A program made the position numbers and the translations under genes. From positions 1,364,001 through 1,428,000 of the forward strand of contig JADLSH010000186.1 of NCBI GenBank assembly GCA_016169945.1: a DNA stretch of 64,000 bases, in the 5' to 3' direction. The first letter of the stretch is position 1, and each line of letters opens with the position of its first letter. This document shows positions 7,812-19,133 of this stretch, one piece after another. Under the pieces are notes generated by a model. The model saw nothing but the letters and a program-made list of their open reading frames with translations, searched no databases and was not told the DNA's origin. Source of the stretch: Trachythela sp. YZ-2020. Its lineage: Eukaryota; Cnidaria; Anthozoa; Malacalcyonacea; Clavulariidae.

Positions 7812-7940
7812 ACACTTATAGAAACACTTGTGGGAGTTTGGGAGAACTCGAAATAACGTGGAAAAACTCGCCCTACGGGCTCGTTTTCCCACTGATTATT
7901 TCTCGTTCTCCCAAACTCCCACGCGTGTTTCTATAAGTGT
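7812..7940. repeat. Long hairpin with GC-rich loop
   Basis: The left arm starts ACACTTATAGAAACAC and continues GTGGGAGTTTGGGAGAAC; the right arm is its near-complement, ending GTGTTTCTATAAGTGT. The loop region is CTCGCCCTACGGGCTCG. Arms are about 58-60 bp with a few mismatches. Likely a foldback MITE. Confidence 0.8.
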
Positions 7941-8552
7941 TTAGTATAAATTTCCAGGTGACTATCGATTTTCCTGCATTCTGATTGGTCCAAATTGAGC
8001 CTCTAAAAAGTGATAGTCACTGGTCAGTGACTATTACTATTTTTCAAAATGGCTTCTTCGCAAGCTGCCGAATTTAAAACAAAAATCGTTTTTTGAGCTT
8101 TATTCAAAGTTTTAAATGAAAAAAACTGCCGCTAAATTCAAGGAGGATATATTTTTGACATTTTTAAAGGTAAGCGATAACAAATACACTATTTTTCTTC
8201 CATGAAAGACAGCGTTTTCTCGCTGTTGAAATGTATAAAACTTTTTCCGTACGGCTCAACCACTCAAGTGTTTATTTTGAAAATTATTCGTTTTATACTC
8301 ATTTATATCGTTATATTCAGCAAAAACCTAGCTGTGATATATTTTTAAAACCATTCTACTTTGTATTTGAGCCCTTCCAAAGTATTTTTCTCACGAAATT
8401 GTTTGTTTTTTCGATATATTTTTGACACTCGTCTTTTGCCGGCATGTTTTTAATAACCGGCCGCTGAGAAAAGCGCTGAATTTTGTCCTATAGCCTTTTC
8501 AACTGACCTCATAACTTTCTGTGTTTGTTTTTCTCTTTGAAATTTCTACTAA

Positions 8553-8657
8553 AACAATTAGTCGCCTCAGGCTCGGTGATTACAAGCCTATAGTCACTTC
8601 GCCTTCGGCTCAGTGACTATAGGCTTGTAATCACCTCGCCTTCGGCGACTAATTGTT
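8553..8657. repeat. Near-perfect 105-bp palindrome
   Basis: From AACAATTAGTCGCC to GGCGACTAATTGTT, with arms through GGTGATTACAAGCCTATAGT and the centre TTCGCCTTCGGCTC. It resembles the hairpins at 7812-7940 and 48037-48173 in having a GC-rich CTCGCC...GGCTC-type centre. Confidence 0.85.
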
Positions 8658-8734
8658 AAATAGAAACAAGGAAAATGTTTTCTATGTCTTAATTATTACA
8701 GTGGTAATGTCATCCGGCAGGTCATTTAGATCAC

Positions 8735-8772
8735 CCCTGATGAAAACACTAGACTGGAGTGTCGAAACGTGG
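8735..8772. repeat. Retroelement-type 'GATGAA...GTCGAAACGT' stem motif
   Basis: The sequence CCTGATGAAAACACTAGACT followed by GGAGTGTCGAAACGT contains the ACACT/AGTGT stem. A stem followed by GTCGAAACGT is often found next to Penelope-like and some LINE ORFs in invertebrates (recalled, not checked). Confidence 0.4.
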
Positions 8773-8959
8773 GGTTGTGATTGGCCTTACCTTAAGAACG
8801 GGTAACGGAAAATGTACCAGAGAAGTTGTACGTCTCTTGAGATCGTGTCGAACTGATTCTGCCAAGATCAGTCGTCTGTCCGTTCCTTCTCTGTGTCCAT
8901 ATCCACTGCGAGACACGTAGCTGTTCCCGACTTGCGATCAGATGGGCCTGTTCTCCGAT

Positions 8960-9508
8960 TTACACGTGGTCGAGAAAAGCAGCAGAAGAACCCTCGTTCG
9001 TGCTGTTCCCGATCATTTGTACCAGGCGTGCAAACATTGTTTGAATAACACCAGTGTCTCTGGATTGGAGTACAGCTGGCTCTAAATTCCATTCTTGCTG
9101 CCTTCCTCCGCCGTCCCTGGACCACCATGCCGCATGTCGTTGTTTTTGCATTTTCCATCGTCCTCGTCGTCGTCGCTGCCTTCTATTGTCATTTCGTCCT
9201 TCGCGTTCATCATCATCACTGCTGTCATCACTGTGACCACGTTCATTCATTCGTTCACCATGACCTAGCTTTCCATCACCATCGTTAGCGTTGTTACCAT
9301 TAGCTTCGTTACGGTTAGGATTATTAGGAGGGTCGTTAGGATTATTAAGGTTTGGGTTGAGGGTGGGCAGTACAAATTTAATTTGTAGTGCCTCTTTGGT
9401 CTTTCGTTGCGGTCTGTCGTTGAGCTCATTGCAACGTAATGACATGATGGGGTATATGCCATAGCCGAGACTTGCTACAATGAACCCATAGTTGGTATAG
9501 AGCGACAT
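8960..9508 (-). pseudogene. Possible GIY-YIG end of a Penelope-like retroelement
   Basis: A 182-aa ORF whose only recognisable block is QRKTKEALQIKFVLPTLNPN (about residues 34-53), resembling the last motif of GIY-YIG nucleases in Penelope-like elements (KEALHIK..PTLN). It is followed by Asn/Pro repeats and a highly charged tail. No reverse transcriptase is found in the higher-numbered sequence, where only the unassigned ORF text at 9475-9840 is present. The retroelement stem motif at 8735-8772 lies on its 3' side. If real, this is a short 3' relic. It could also be chance low-complexity coding. Confidence 0.28.
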
Positions 9509-9509
9509 G

Positions 9510-10053
9510 GCAGGTGTATTTTGAAATCTCCTCTCAACAATAGCCTGCAGACCATACTGTTGGGTTTGCCTGCAAAGATGATCAAACAGGCGCCAAAGGC
9601 GATGGAGCCAAGCGCATGAGCTCTAAATCCGTCCTTCCTGCTTACGTATTCCTTGCACCAGTTTCCATGTCCTTGAAAGATATGGTGCTGGCAGCGTCGA
9701 GTTCTATTTTCTCCGGTATATCTTCCAGGTACCGCCTTTGGTCGCAATTGCAAACGCCAATGGCTCTTCTGAATCCTTTCTGGTCACAACCGTCCCCATA
9801 TAATCTAGGTCGTTCCAACACCTCCGACTTTCCGCCATAAAACCTACGAATCCACGGTGATCAAGACGTATTCGCTTTATCATAAAAAAAACACTGCATA
9901 TTGTTAGCTTAATAAATCTTATTTTATATTAAAATATATAATAAATGGCTTAATATATTTGTACATTGGGTTAAAAAATAAAGTTTTTTCGTTATTCGAA
10001 AAATAACTTGTAGTTTGATTAATTTAATGAACCAATCGCTTGAGGGCACGAGT
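9510..10053. other. No recognised gene
   Basis: The minus strand of 9475-9840 has an open frame with a Cys-containing segment (AIGVCNCDQRRYLEDIPEKI) that may be decayed coding sequence, but I cannot assign it. The rest is AT-rich. Confidence 0.4.
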
Positions 10054-10640
10054 CAGGGCTGTCACTTTTAATATCCCATTTTCAACTAATACGAATGCTA
10101 AAAATCCCTACTAAAATGCAATTTCCCCCTACGTTCCCCTACAAATATCATATTTCCCCCATAATTTCCTTAAATATCTCATTTTGCTAATGCAAATTTT
10201 TCGGTTATAATTTCATGTCTGGTAAGCTGACATAATTGGTTTGCCGTTGCGGGTACGTAGTATTTTATACAAAAACTATTAAAGACGAGGCGGAAAAACA
10301 ATTAAGATTAGTGTCAACTGTTAAGATAATTAAGGCGTATTCATATATATTTCAGTGGGCGTGTAACGTAATTGTACGTAATTCTAGGAAATTTAAAGTT
10401 AATGTATTGTGGTATAAAAGATTAAATCTAGGCGAGTCTAGATTGTTCAGAAATCTAAAGTTCTAAAGTTATTCATGTCCTTGCGCAAAAACAGGATATT
10501 TTGCGTGTGCCAAACCGTGATGTAAGTAAGACCCTACGCTCACCTACAAAATACTTGTTTTCCCCGTAGGTATCCCCTACCCCCTTCAAAGCTCAATAAT
10601 CCCCTAACGTAGGGGAAATCCCCTACGAGTGGCAGCCTTG
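10054..10640. mobile_element. hAT-like MITE with 8-bp target duplication (7 of 8 match)
   Basis: Starts CAGGGCTGTCACTTTTA and ends GTAGGGGA...GAGTGGCAGCCTTG; the inverted termini match as CAgGGCTGyCACT. Flanks are GCACGAGT (10046-10053) and GCACCAGT (10641-10648), an 8-bp duplication with one difference, as expected for hAT. It contains a 76-codon open frame (10236-10466) that I do not regard as a gene. Confidence 0.7.
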
Positions 10641-10648
10641 GCACCAGT

Positions 10649-10676
10649 CGTGTGTGCGTGTGCGTGCGTGTGTGTG
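10649..10676. repeat. (GTGTGC)n microsatellite
   Basis: An irregular run of GTGTGTGCGTGTGCGTGCGTG immediately after the MITE's target duplication. Confidence 0.85.
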
Positions 10677-10680
10677 ATGT

Positions 10681-12714
10681 AATCAGTGCAAAGTTTCACT
10701 TTGCAACTATTGTGATTACAGGGCAAAAATTCACATAAGTGACTCAGATAGGCATAGATAGATGGATAGATGTATAGAGTAAACAATCCGGGGGGAGCTT
10801 GCACTTGATGTTCTCCATTAGGTTATATATAATTCAAGGGCTCATTATTACTTTTTCAAACATTGAAAAATTATTATTTTTAGCTACAGTTGCGCGTTTC
10901 ATATTGTTTTTCTGTCTGTTTAATGGAAACGTTGGGAACGGTTGATAAATTACCCGCCTAATCGGCCCTATAATATATTTCGTATCGTAATGAATTTCGC
11001 CAATGAGGATTCGGGCTATTTCACCCCCCGTAGCACGAATTTTTGTGAGGACTGCAAGTCAATGCGCATATAAAATAAACATGGCGACGTATGAGTGTGT
11101 GCCGAAAATTGAATTTTTGGACAAGAGATTTAGGATTGGCATATATTATTTGGGTTGCAGTTGTAACGATATTCTATTTCAGTGTACGACTATGGTCTAT
11201 GGCTATGCTCAATTAATCTGAGGAACGAGTTTCGCCATAAACATGTCCCAATATTGATGTTGACGATTTCAAAATATACAACAAGACCTATCGAAAATGT
11301 TGTGCGTGATTTTGTCGGCACTATTAGACTTGGTAAGTTTTCTACACTTTAAAAACATATATTACTGACGTGTTCCTAGCGTACATTTATAGAGACTACT
11401 CTATAAATCTCTATGAAATATATTGAATATTTGCACAAATCAAGCTACAAGCTGTATTTCATTTGGTTCGCTACAGGGGTTGCTTGTTGTATTAATACTG
11501 GCATTATGAAACTCTGACACATCTGTTCATGCGAATGCGATAGAAATGTTATAAAATAACGGTATTTTTATTCTTGAATATTTAAACACTTCCTTGTTTG
11601 TAATAAAAACTTTTTTGATACATTATTTTAAATGTGCCCTGAAGTGTAGTCTTGCGGTCTTGTCGCTTCATACGCAAATTTATCCGCATGGACCGCACTT
11701 ATACTCGTTAATTCTCTATATAAAACATTTTGTACTAATTCTACCTATTTTCTTTAGAGATATTTTACTGTAATACTGATTAAAATCATGTAGCTATAAA
11801 TCATGATCTACAGTCAGACACGTTTAATATACAGTATACAGTGTCAGTGTATAAAGAACATGCAATTTGATTTGGCATTTATATAGTTCGCTTTTTGTTC
11901 GCTTGTCTAACTAATTCATCTTCAAGTTTTACTTACTCTGGAGTATACATTGAAAAGACGAATTTTGTGAAAATGTATCTATCCTCTATAAAGGCATATA
12001 GACATTTTTCCAATATAAATATATAATTTGCGTGCAGTATAGCTGGTGAACAGACGTGCTCTCGATCGCACGAGAGTTGATTTATGGCCAGCATATTGAA
12101 ATATACGAGCAAATTTATTTCGCTCGCTTTGTAAAGATCGTGGCCGTGAATAAAATAATAAATAGTAAACACTGTTTACAGTGCTATTTATAGAAAGCGA
12201 CAGACTCATGCAAATGCTTCCGTTATAAAGGAAATGTACTTTCGAATGAAATTTTGAAAAAATCAAGGATCGAAATCATCGAATTAAGTTTTGGAAGAAA
12301 GTCATTTAGTACAGTTACACACTGAACAATGAATTACAAGCGCGAATAATTAAGTCATTCAAATAATTTATATTTAAGAGTTGCAAGAAATTACAGCTGT
12401 GTTACCTCTATTAAGCTCTATAACTATAAATATTTTGCATTTAAATTCGAGTATAAAAATGACTCTGTAGTGTAAAAATGACTCTAATCAGATCTTCTGT
12501 GCTAAACGTGCATATTGCCAAATCCATACCGTATTCATTTTCCTATATGATCAGTACTTTACCCAATGAACTTTGGTTTCTTTGCACTATCCTTGTGATC
12601 TCTGAGTTTTTTATAGATGTGTACCCCATTTTGGGATAAACATCAATTAATAAATTTTAAATATACCATAAAAAGTATGACACTTTAAAATGTTTGATTA
12701 CAAATGTTCAAAGA
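10681..12714. other. AT-rich stretch, no recognised feature
   Basis: Short open frames (for example 11003-11221 and 11933-12266) lack any family resemblance, splice context or composition bias. I see no RNA gene. Confidence 0.5.
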
Positions 12715-12819
12715 TTAACCCATTAACTGGCACTACCCTATCACTGACAGGTACTGTAAAATGGTCTGGCATTACTTTATAAGACAGAGTAAAATACTAC
12801 TAGAGTAGGTTGGGTTAAC
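12715..12819. mobile_element. TTAACCCATTAA-type MITE, copy 1
   Basis: Begins TTAACCCATTAACTGGCA and ends GGTTGGGTTAA, with the internal signature AGACAGAGTAAAATACT. Ends in TTAA on both sides. Related copies are at 22664, 24218 and 63200. Confidence 0.75.
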
Positions 12820-13460
12820 AGAGCTTTCGTGATTTGTTGGCATGCTTTACTCTATCTGACTATCTTACTGTATGTTATATATCACTGCAAATGCTATAAT
12901 GATTGATGACAGCCTTATTAAAACTTACTGTGACTTGTGCCAGTCTCAGATTGATCTCCTCATTCAACGCCGCCATTCCGTCGGAAGCAACCCACTTTCT
13001 TATCCAGTCATTTGATTATTAAAGATTACTCTATGACTAATGAGCACAGTAATATCTACGAAATGCCCTTTTAACTTCTTACCATGCCATGTTTGTCAGT
13101 GAGAGTATCGATTTACCACGAGGAATGACTGTATTTTCGAGTGAACTGCTCAGAATTCATGTGGCATGGCCATATGGGTGTCTGATTCATGATACGCTTT
13201 CGGGCAACTTTCTCCTCGCCTTTTCATGTAATTATCCAAGAATATTGTTACTTGTAAACACGGGAAGTTTTCGTCTTCATATTGATGGGAAAAGTTGGTT
13301 TTAAAATAGTTTAAAACACAACAAATTTCAAAATTTGAGTGGATTTTGATTCGATCCGATCACATCCGATTTTGATTTTTCAGTAGTTTTCAGTTGATGC
13401 TTCCACTCGCCGAAACGAAATTCCATTTCATTGATCTTTTTGCCTCCTTTCATGAAGAGT
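12820..13460. other. No recognised gene
   Basis: Non-coding by appearance. The fragment GATGCTTCCACTCGCC (13396-13411) recurs as GTGCTTCCACTCGCC near 16467, suggesting a further repeat family. Confidence 0.4.
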
Positions 13461-14005
13461 TAAGGTGGCTCCCTACAATGTTTTGAAATGTGGAAAATTT
13501 ACGATTTAGATCAATCTTTTTGAATAATTTTTACTTGTTACAAAACAAAAATTGTATGACTTATAGCAACATTCTAAGAGCTGAAAATTGTTCACAAAAA
13601 TGACGTCATCACCGTTGCTATGGTAACAATGACGTAATTTCATTAAACGTTTTCCGGTAGAATAATAGATTATGAACGAGTTAAAAAAATTCTGTAGAGC
13701 CAAATTTTTATTATTATTTTTAAATTTGGCTATACAGAATTTTTTAAACTAGCTTGTTCAGATAATCTATGGTACCAGACAAAATTTTTTATGAAATAAG
13801 AAATTGGCGTAACCTGGCGTTTTTTCGAGTAAAGTGCATTAAATGCTAAAATGTCGGCCATATTGAAACGACATTGTTACCTCAGCAACAATGTTGATCA
13901 ATATATGTCGTACAATTTGCTTTCTAACAAGTAACAGTTCTTCAAAAAAACTCAATCTAAATAATAAATTTACCATATTTCAAAAATTGTAAGGAGCCAC
14001 CTTAA
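13461..14005. mobile_element. MITE with ~80-bp TIRs starting TTAAGGTGGCTCC
   Basis: Left end TTAAGGTGGCTCCCTACAAT and the reverse complement of the right end TTAAGGTGGCTCCTTACAAT match for about 80 bp (through TTTACTTGTTAC). TTAA at both ends fits a piggyBac-type target. The interior holds a second inverted pair (13690-13750, TAAAAAAATTCTGTAGAGCC and its complement). The same terminal motif occurs at 25706 and 26366. Confidence 0.8.
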
Positions 14006-17000
14006 GCCAGTTAATCAGGCTTAACAGAGAGGCGCTTTTTGTAGAGTGATTTTGTAGATACGCTTTCGTAAATATGAAGTTAATAATGATTATTTATTCA
14101 ACCATTTGCATTTGTTACATGGTAAAGATTCCGACTTGATGGCTTCCACGTTAGTCAGAACAGAAATGCAATTATCTAATGATATGGATTATTAAGAGAG
14201 TTAGAGAGACCAAGATAATTCAGTGTTTGTAGTCAAGTCCACAACTTACGATTCCGAGTCCAAGTCATATACATTCAATTCCGAGTCCAAGTACCATAGC
14301 AAAATTTCAAGTCCAGCATTTCGAAGTGACGGAGTCCGAGTCTTAAGTATTTCGCGTCCAAATCCACTGAAGTCCACAATAAAATTATAAAGTATTCATT
14401 ATAGTTCTAATATAGATTATAGTTCTAATCCACAACACCTAATTGCATTTGGGCAAAAGTCATGTTATCAAAGTAATATGCAGTGGCAACGAGATCAGAC
14501 TATATTTAAATAATATTCAACCAGACACAATGCTGAAGTACGGTGCCCACACGAACAAACGAACGAACTCACACCGAGAAAATAAAGCTGTGCCCAACTT
14601 TGCAGGGGCACCGCAATTTCAAGTTTCAACTGCAAAACGTACAGTGCAAACGATAGGTCATACACTACTGCGCATGCTTCCAATAAAATAAGTGGAAACA
14701 CTTGAAATTATTGGAAAGCCACCTCCCCACCCTTCTTGGTGCGTCGTTAAAATACGAATCCCGGTGTTGGCCATGTCTGTCGGCTGCGCTATAAAACTCA
14801 CGTTTTGCTACATGCGTGTTCTTAATTATTGAAGACCGCGGACAAATTTTGTACCGGCCAAATGTTTAAAATTATTTACTCGGCTGTTTCCTTCTAGTCC
14901 TTCTGGACAATGAGAAAAACGTAAAACATAACCAAAAGCGATCTAGAACATTAATTAGAAGTCAAGGTATATATTACGACTACTTACATTGAACGAGATG
15001 TTTTGCCGTCCCACATGCGATTGGCGAGACTATTGTACCAGGTACAAATACACAATATTGAAAGAAGTGAATCTCAGAACATTAAAGACGCATGTCAGAA
15101 TGCTCTCCCTTGAAAATCCATGTTATCTTAATGTAGTAAATTTCTTTCAGGGAGTAAAACGCGCGTTCTTCGTTATTGAAGAAAACAGAAGAAGTTTGCT
15201 CCGGCCAAATGTTAATTACAAGTCAAGAAGTAATCTATAGACCCTTTCAAGGTACATTCCACCAATTATTTCAAGAAGACTTGACTGCATGGCAGTCAAA
15301 CCGTAAGGATTGCATAGTTAAAGAGACATACATTGAGCATTTTAAAGTTTATACAGGTAAATACTTCATCTTCTGGAGCTGTAATGGATCCTACCCCCAC
15401 CATAAACACCACCCTCACCCTCGGATTATGGTGTCAAAATCTTTATCTTGTAACCATTTGTTAAGCCCCAGATTATATAGACAACTGGCAAGTTGCTATG
15501 TTATGGGTACCCCACGAAATTGCACAAGTCATCAAAATGCTGAACAGGCAGAACTAAATCATAGACCAAGGGGATGCAAAATTTAATTATAATACCATGA
15601 TAACTTGATTATATAGTTTGGTTATTAAAATTATTTACTGCTATTTAATAATTTTTCTTTGAAAATTTTCATAAAAAATAAAACAAAATTAATCAAGTTT
15701 TTGTATCTTTAATTTTCAAACATGTTTCTTAGCACTGTGTCAGTTCACCAATTACATAAATAAGGACTGTTATTGTGGGATATATTCTGCAATAAACAAG
15801 AGTAGTGTGTGGGGGGGGGGGGGGCAATGGGAAACAAAATAATGTGGCCTAACTCCAATGACACAATTATGGGGATTGGCTTAGCCAGAGGCCTGTTGAC
15901 CAGTATTTTGGATGGGCATTTTTGAATGTAGCTTTCACGTGAAATGATTCTTTGGAAGAGCAGAACTGGCTCTTGAAATGGGTAATTTTTACCCGGGCAG
16001 AAAGTCAATAATGTCCCTTTCGAAGAGTAACCTTGTGACCCTTTGAGGGGTGGAAATGACTCCTTGATCAAAGAGTAGAATCTACCCTTTGGAAGAATAA
16101 CCTCAGAAGGGACGAAAACAACCCTTTTCAAAAGGTATTTCCGGAGTCAAAAAATCACTCCTTTGAAGGGGTTGAATTTACAGTGATATACAAAACGAAT
16201 TGAATTACATTGTAATCTGTAGAGTATAGTGGTGTGTTCGGACGGTCAGTCGGCGCCGGGCTCTGACATTTCGTCAAAGTCAGTGGTCAAAATATAATAA
16301 ATACAATTTCACAAAAAAATATGTAGAGCCGTATTCACTCCTCAAATGGGATCATTAAACATGGCCGCCACTCTCAAAACACGACTCACTTCCGACTTCA
16401 ATTACTATTAGGCCTCCCTGTTAAACGATGCTCTATCCAGTTTTAGTATATGTCAGTGTACTCGCCAGTGCTTCCACTCGCCCAAAACATATTTTCTATG
16501 TTTCCTTTATAATTATTTGATTCCATATAAACTGGCCCTATACATAAGTATGCACTATAAATCCGCATAATACTTCGTGTAGAAGGTCGCTGAAAAGCCA
16601 AAATGAAAAATGTTCATAATAATGTACGGATCTTAAAACTTACAATTAATGAAGATTCTTAATATTGTTGAAATTTACTTTGCCGTAGTGCATAAAGATG
16701 TCATATTTTTAAGTTAAACAAAGTACATATATCTAGTTCTCATTAGAAATATTGAGTATGTAGGAAAACACCTGCTGCAGCAGGTATTAGAAATAACAGG
16801 TTGCCCAAGCGCGAAAGGCCCAAATGTTTGACTGTTTATTAAAAACCTACACTATAAACTAACTTTATTTATACTGGATATCTCCATCAGTTCTAAACTG
16901 TTCTTTCCGTGATCTAGTAAAAAATGAGAGCTAGTACTCAAAGAAAAGGAAAGAGTATATTTCATTTTTAGGAAAGAGTATATTTTATTGATATCATATA

Positions 17001-17377
17001 GGCATGCAGCTGCTATTAATTAAGCGTCTAGTTTGCAGTGTCCGTCGGCTGCACTCTGTTATATATATGTTTGACTCTCGTCTCATTATATATATAAATC
17101 TATTTTCGTCCCTTGTTCGCCACAACACGTATATTCTTGTTTTTTTGTTTAATTAGTTTTTGAATTTGTTCAACTGTGCATCACGTATCATGATCATATC
17201 AGCAGTGCTGCAGTAGGTTAAGAACGTTTACAGAAAACGTATACGTTTGGTGTTCACATTCACAGTCACCATGCAGGGTATATATGATAAACCACGAGAA
17301 GCTTATATGAGTAGAAAATCCAAATTCTAAAGTTTAGATGCATACACAGAATTTTCTTCGAAGATTTAATCGTCAGA
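14006..17377. other. Long intergenic stretch with minor repeats
   Basis: No supportable gene in 3.4 kb. Seen: irregular repeats of CCGAGTCCAAGT (14235-14375); a poly-G tract at about 15811-15824; a segment TTAGCCAGAGGCCTGTTGAC (about 15880-15899) shared with 19499-19518; and open frames at 15176-15586 and 15745-16131 with no family resemblance. Confidence 0.5.
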
Positions 17378-18244
17378 CTAAGATTGGTCTCGTCGACATA
17401 TTTTCATGCCTTTAATAACTTTCATTCCCTCAGCGCGTAAAATCTTGTTTTTCCAGTAGAAGATTAAGCAGTTAAATGTAGAATTTGTTGATATTATAGT
17501 TGTAGACCAGAGTTGCGCAAGGTTTGCATCATCTAATGTGCTTCTCGTTTTCGACTTATTCCTTAGTCCAATGTAGACAAACACGGGAATGGATAGTACT
17601 ACAAAACAAGCGACTGCTAGTAAACAACTCGATATGTTTTTCAAAGAAAAGGTTTTTCTCATCTCGGGTGATATTCCGTTGTTTCTACGACTTTTCTTGA
17701 CGATTATCAACAATTTGTAGTTAAAAAATATCATTGGGAAAAAGATAATAATAGTACAAATTAGAACAGCAATTTCAGTGGAAATAACCAAGCTTGCAGC
17801 CATCACCCCCAAACTTACTCCGAGGATAATTAGTATCGCAAGAAGAGTTAAAAGTCTGCCCTTTGTTACCGACGTTCGATGGAAGATAGGATAACATATC
17901 GCCAAATATCGTTCAAAATTCATGACCAAAAGAGTGAGAAAAGAAAAGACAAGGAAAATACTTGGTAACCTTAGGGAAATATACACCCATCTAGGGTATC
18001 CATCTAACTTTCCAGTGAGCCATAACATCGATGAAAATGCAATCAACGGAAAATTTGTTAAAACCGCAAGCAAATCGCAACAGGACAAAACCATTATCAT
18101 GAAATAACATAATTTCTTTCGAAGTTGCGCAGACCTCCAGAAACTGAGTATGACCAAGAAATTTAAACATATTCCTGAGAAAAAGAACAGTACGTTCACA
18201 GCAAATATGAATGTTAGGTTGATAATATAGTTGAACTCCATCAT
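17378..18244 (-). CDS. Rhodopsin-class (class A) GPCR, single exon
   Basis: A 288-aa seven-transmembrane protein from the preferred ATG at 18244; an open extension to 18352 adds 36 residues without the usual character. After a short N-terminus with a possible N-glycosylation site (NLT), TM1 carries the conserved Asn (ICLNFLVILSFW), TM2 the conserved Asp (CCDLLAVLTNFP), and TM3 ends in MNFERYLAICYP, the E/DRY motif. TM5 and TM6 are clear (LAVACFVVLSIPVFVYIGL). TM7 reads TFNCLIFYWKN, so the Pro of NPxxY is Cys. The TM3-side disulphide Cys is not obvious. Intronless receptors of this size with a very short third loop are a large family in anthozoans. The ligand cannot be told from sequence. Plasma membrane and G-protein coupling are inferred from the family. 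Confidence 0.9.
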   Translation of the reverse strand: MMEFNYIINLTFIFAVNVLFFFSGICLNFLVILSFWRSAQLRKKLCYFMIMVLSCCDLLAVLTNFPLIAFSSMLWLTGKLDGYPRWVYISLRLPSIFLVFSFLTLLVMNFERYLAICYPIFHRTSVTKGRLLTLLAILIILGVSLGVMAASLVISTEIAVLICTIIIFFPMIFFNYKLLIIVKKSRRNNGISPEMRKTFSLKNISSCLLAVACFVVLSIPVFVYIGLRNKSKTRSTLDDANLAQLWSTTIISTNSTFNCLIFYWKNKILRAEGMKVIKGMKICRRDQS

Positions 18245-18503
18245 TACATGACTTCTCCGAATGAATTTAAAAGAACTAGACTTAGCATATATAGAGAGCA
18301 GATGATATTGTTGAAATAGCATTACTAATGTACATATGTGACACCGGTTCATATCACATATCCAAACTAATTTGCATACATGTTCATAAATTATCTAAAA
18401 AATTTACAATTATCGTTGATATAAACCTGAATTGCCAGAACAGGGGTTAGAATTTTCCAGCAATGTTACATAAAAGTTGTAGAGATAACTGACTCAATAA
18501 CTA

Positions 18504-19133
18504 CAGTAGAACCCCGCTAACTCGAACTCCCAAGGGAACTCGAGTTAGCGGGGTTAGAGTTAACGGGGTCGGTGTTGGATTTCGTTTATTCTGTTAATAA
18601 TTAATAAGATATAGTCGTTTTATTGTTCATCAAAATTGTGAGCCATTACGGTGCACTTTGAAGAACTTACAAAGTCTGTACTACTGTTTCCTAAGTTAAA
18701 CAGTACCTATTACAGTGTTTGCGCGAAGTTTACTTCGCTAATAGTCAAAAAAGAAGATAAACAACGAAACTAAGTATAGAAGATCAGTAATGATCAACTC
18801 AACTTGTTGAACCTTTTACCTCTTTATGCAATTGAATTATGTTTGTATATATTATATACCGATTAAATTGTTGTTGTCTGAATAGAAATCCAAGCTTCCA
18901 ACTTGTCAATGTGCTATGTTCTGACATTTTGAGGTTTGCCGATCCACGTCTTGAAAATAGAGCTCGAGTTAACCGGGTAAATTTGACCAAGGGAAAATGA
19001 AATTTGATCGAGTTAGCGAGGAGTTCGAGTTAAGCGAGTTCGAGTTAACCGGAGTAAATTATTGTAAAAATTGGTTCAAATCCATGGGAAATTGGATTTA
19101 GTTCGAGTTAAGCGAGTTCGAGGGGTTCTACTG
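18504..19133. mobile_element. Tc1/mariner-pogo-like MITE
   Basis: Ends CAGTAGAACCCCGCTAACTC and its complement GTTCGAGGGGTTCTACTG, each flanked by TA. The CAGTAGAACC...CTCGAAC ends and TA target are typical of pogo/Tigger-type non-autonomous elements. Degenerate GAGTTAGCGAGTTCGAG-like motifs recur inside both ends. Confidence 0.82.

Larger units (their letters stand above)
7166..8552. other. Non-coding stretch with palindromes
   Basis: No credible gene. Apart from the inverted repeats listed separately, I see only AT-rich sequence and motifs such as GTGTTTCTATA repeated in both orientations (7525-7545, 7801-7826, 7924-7934), which suggests several related foldback elements. Confidence 0.6.
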
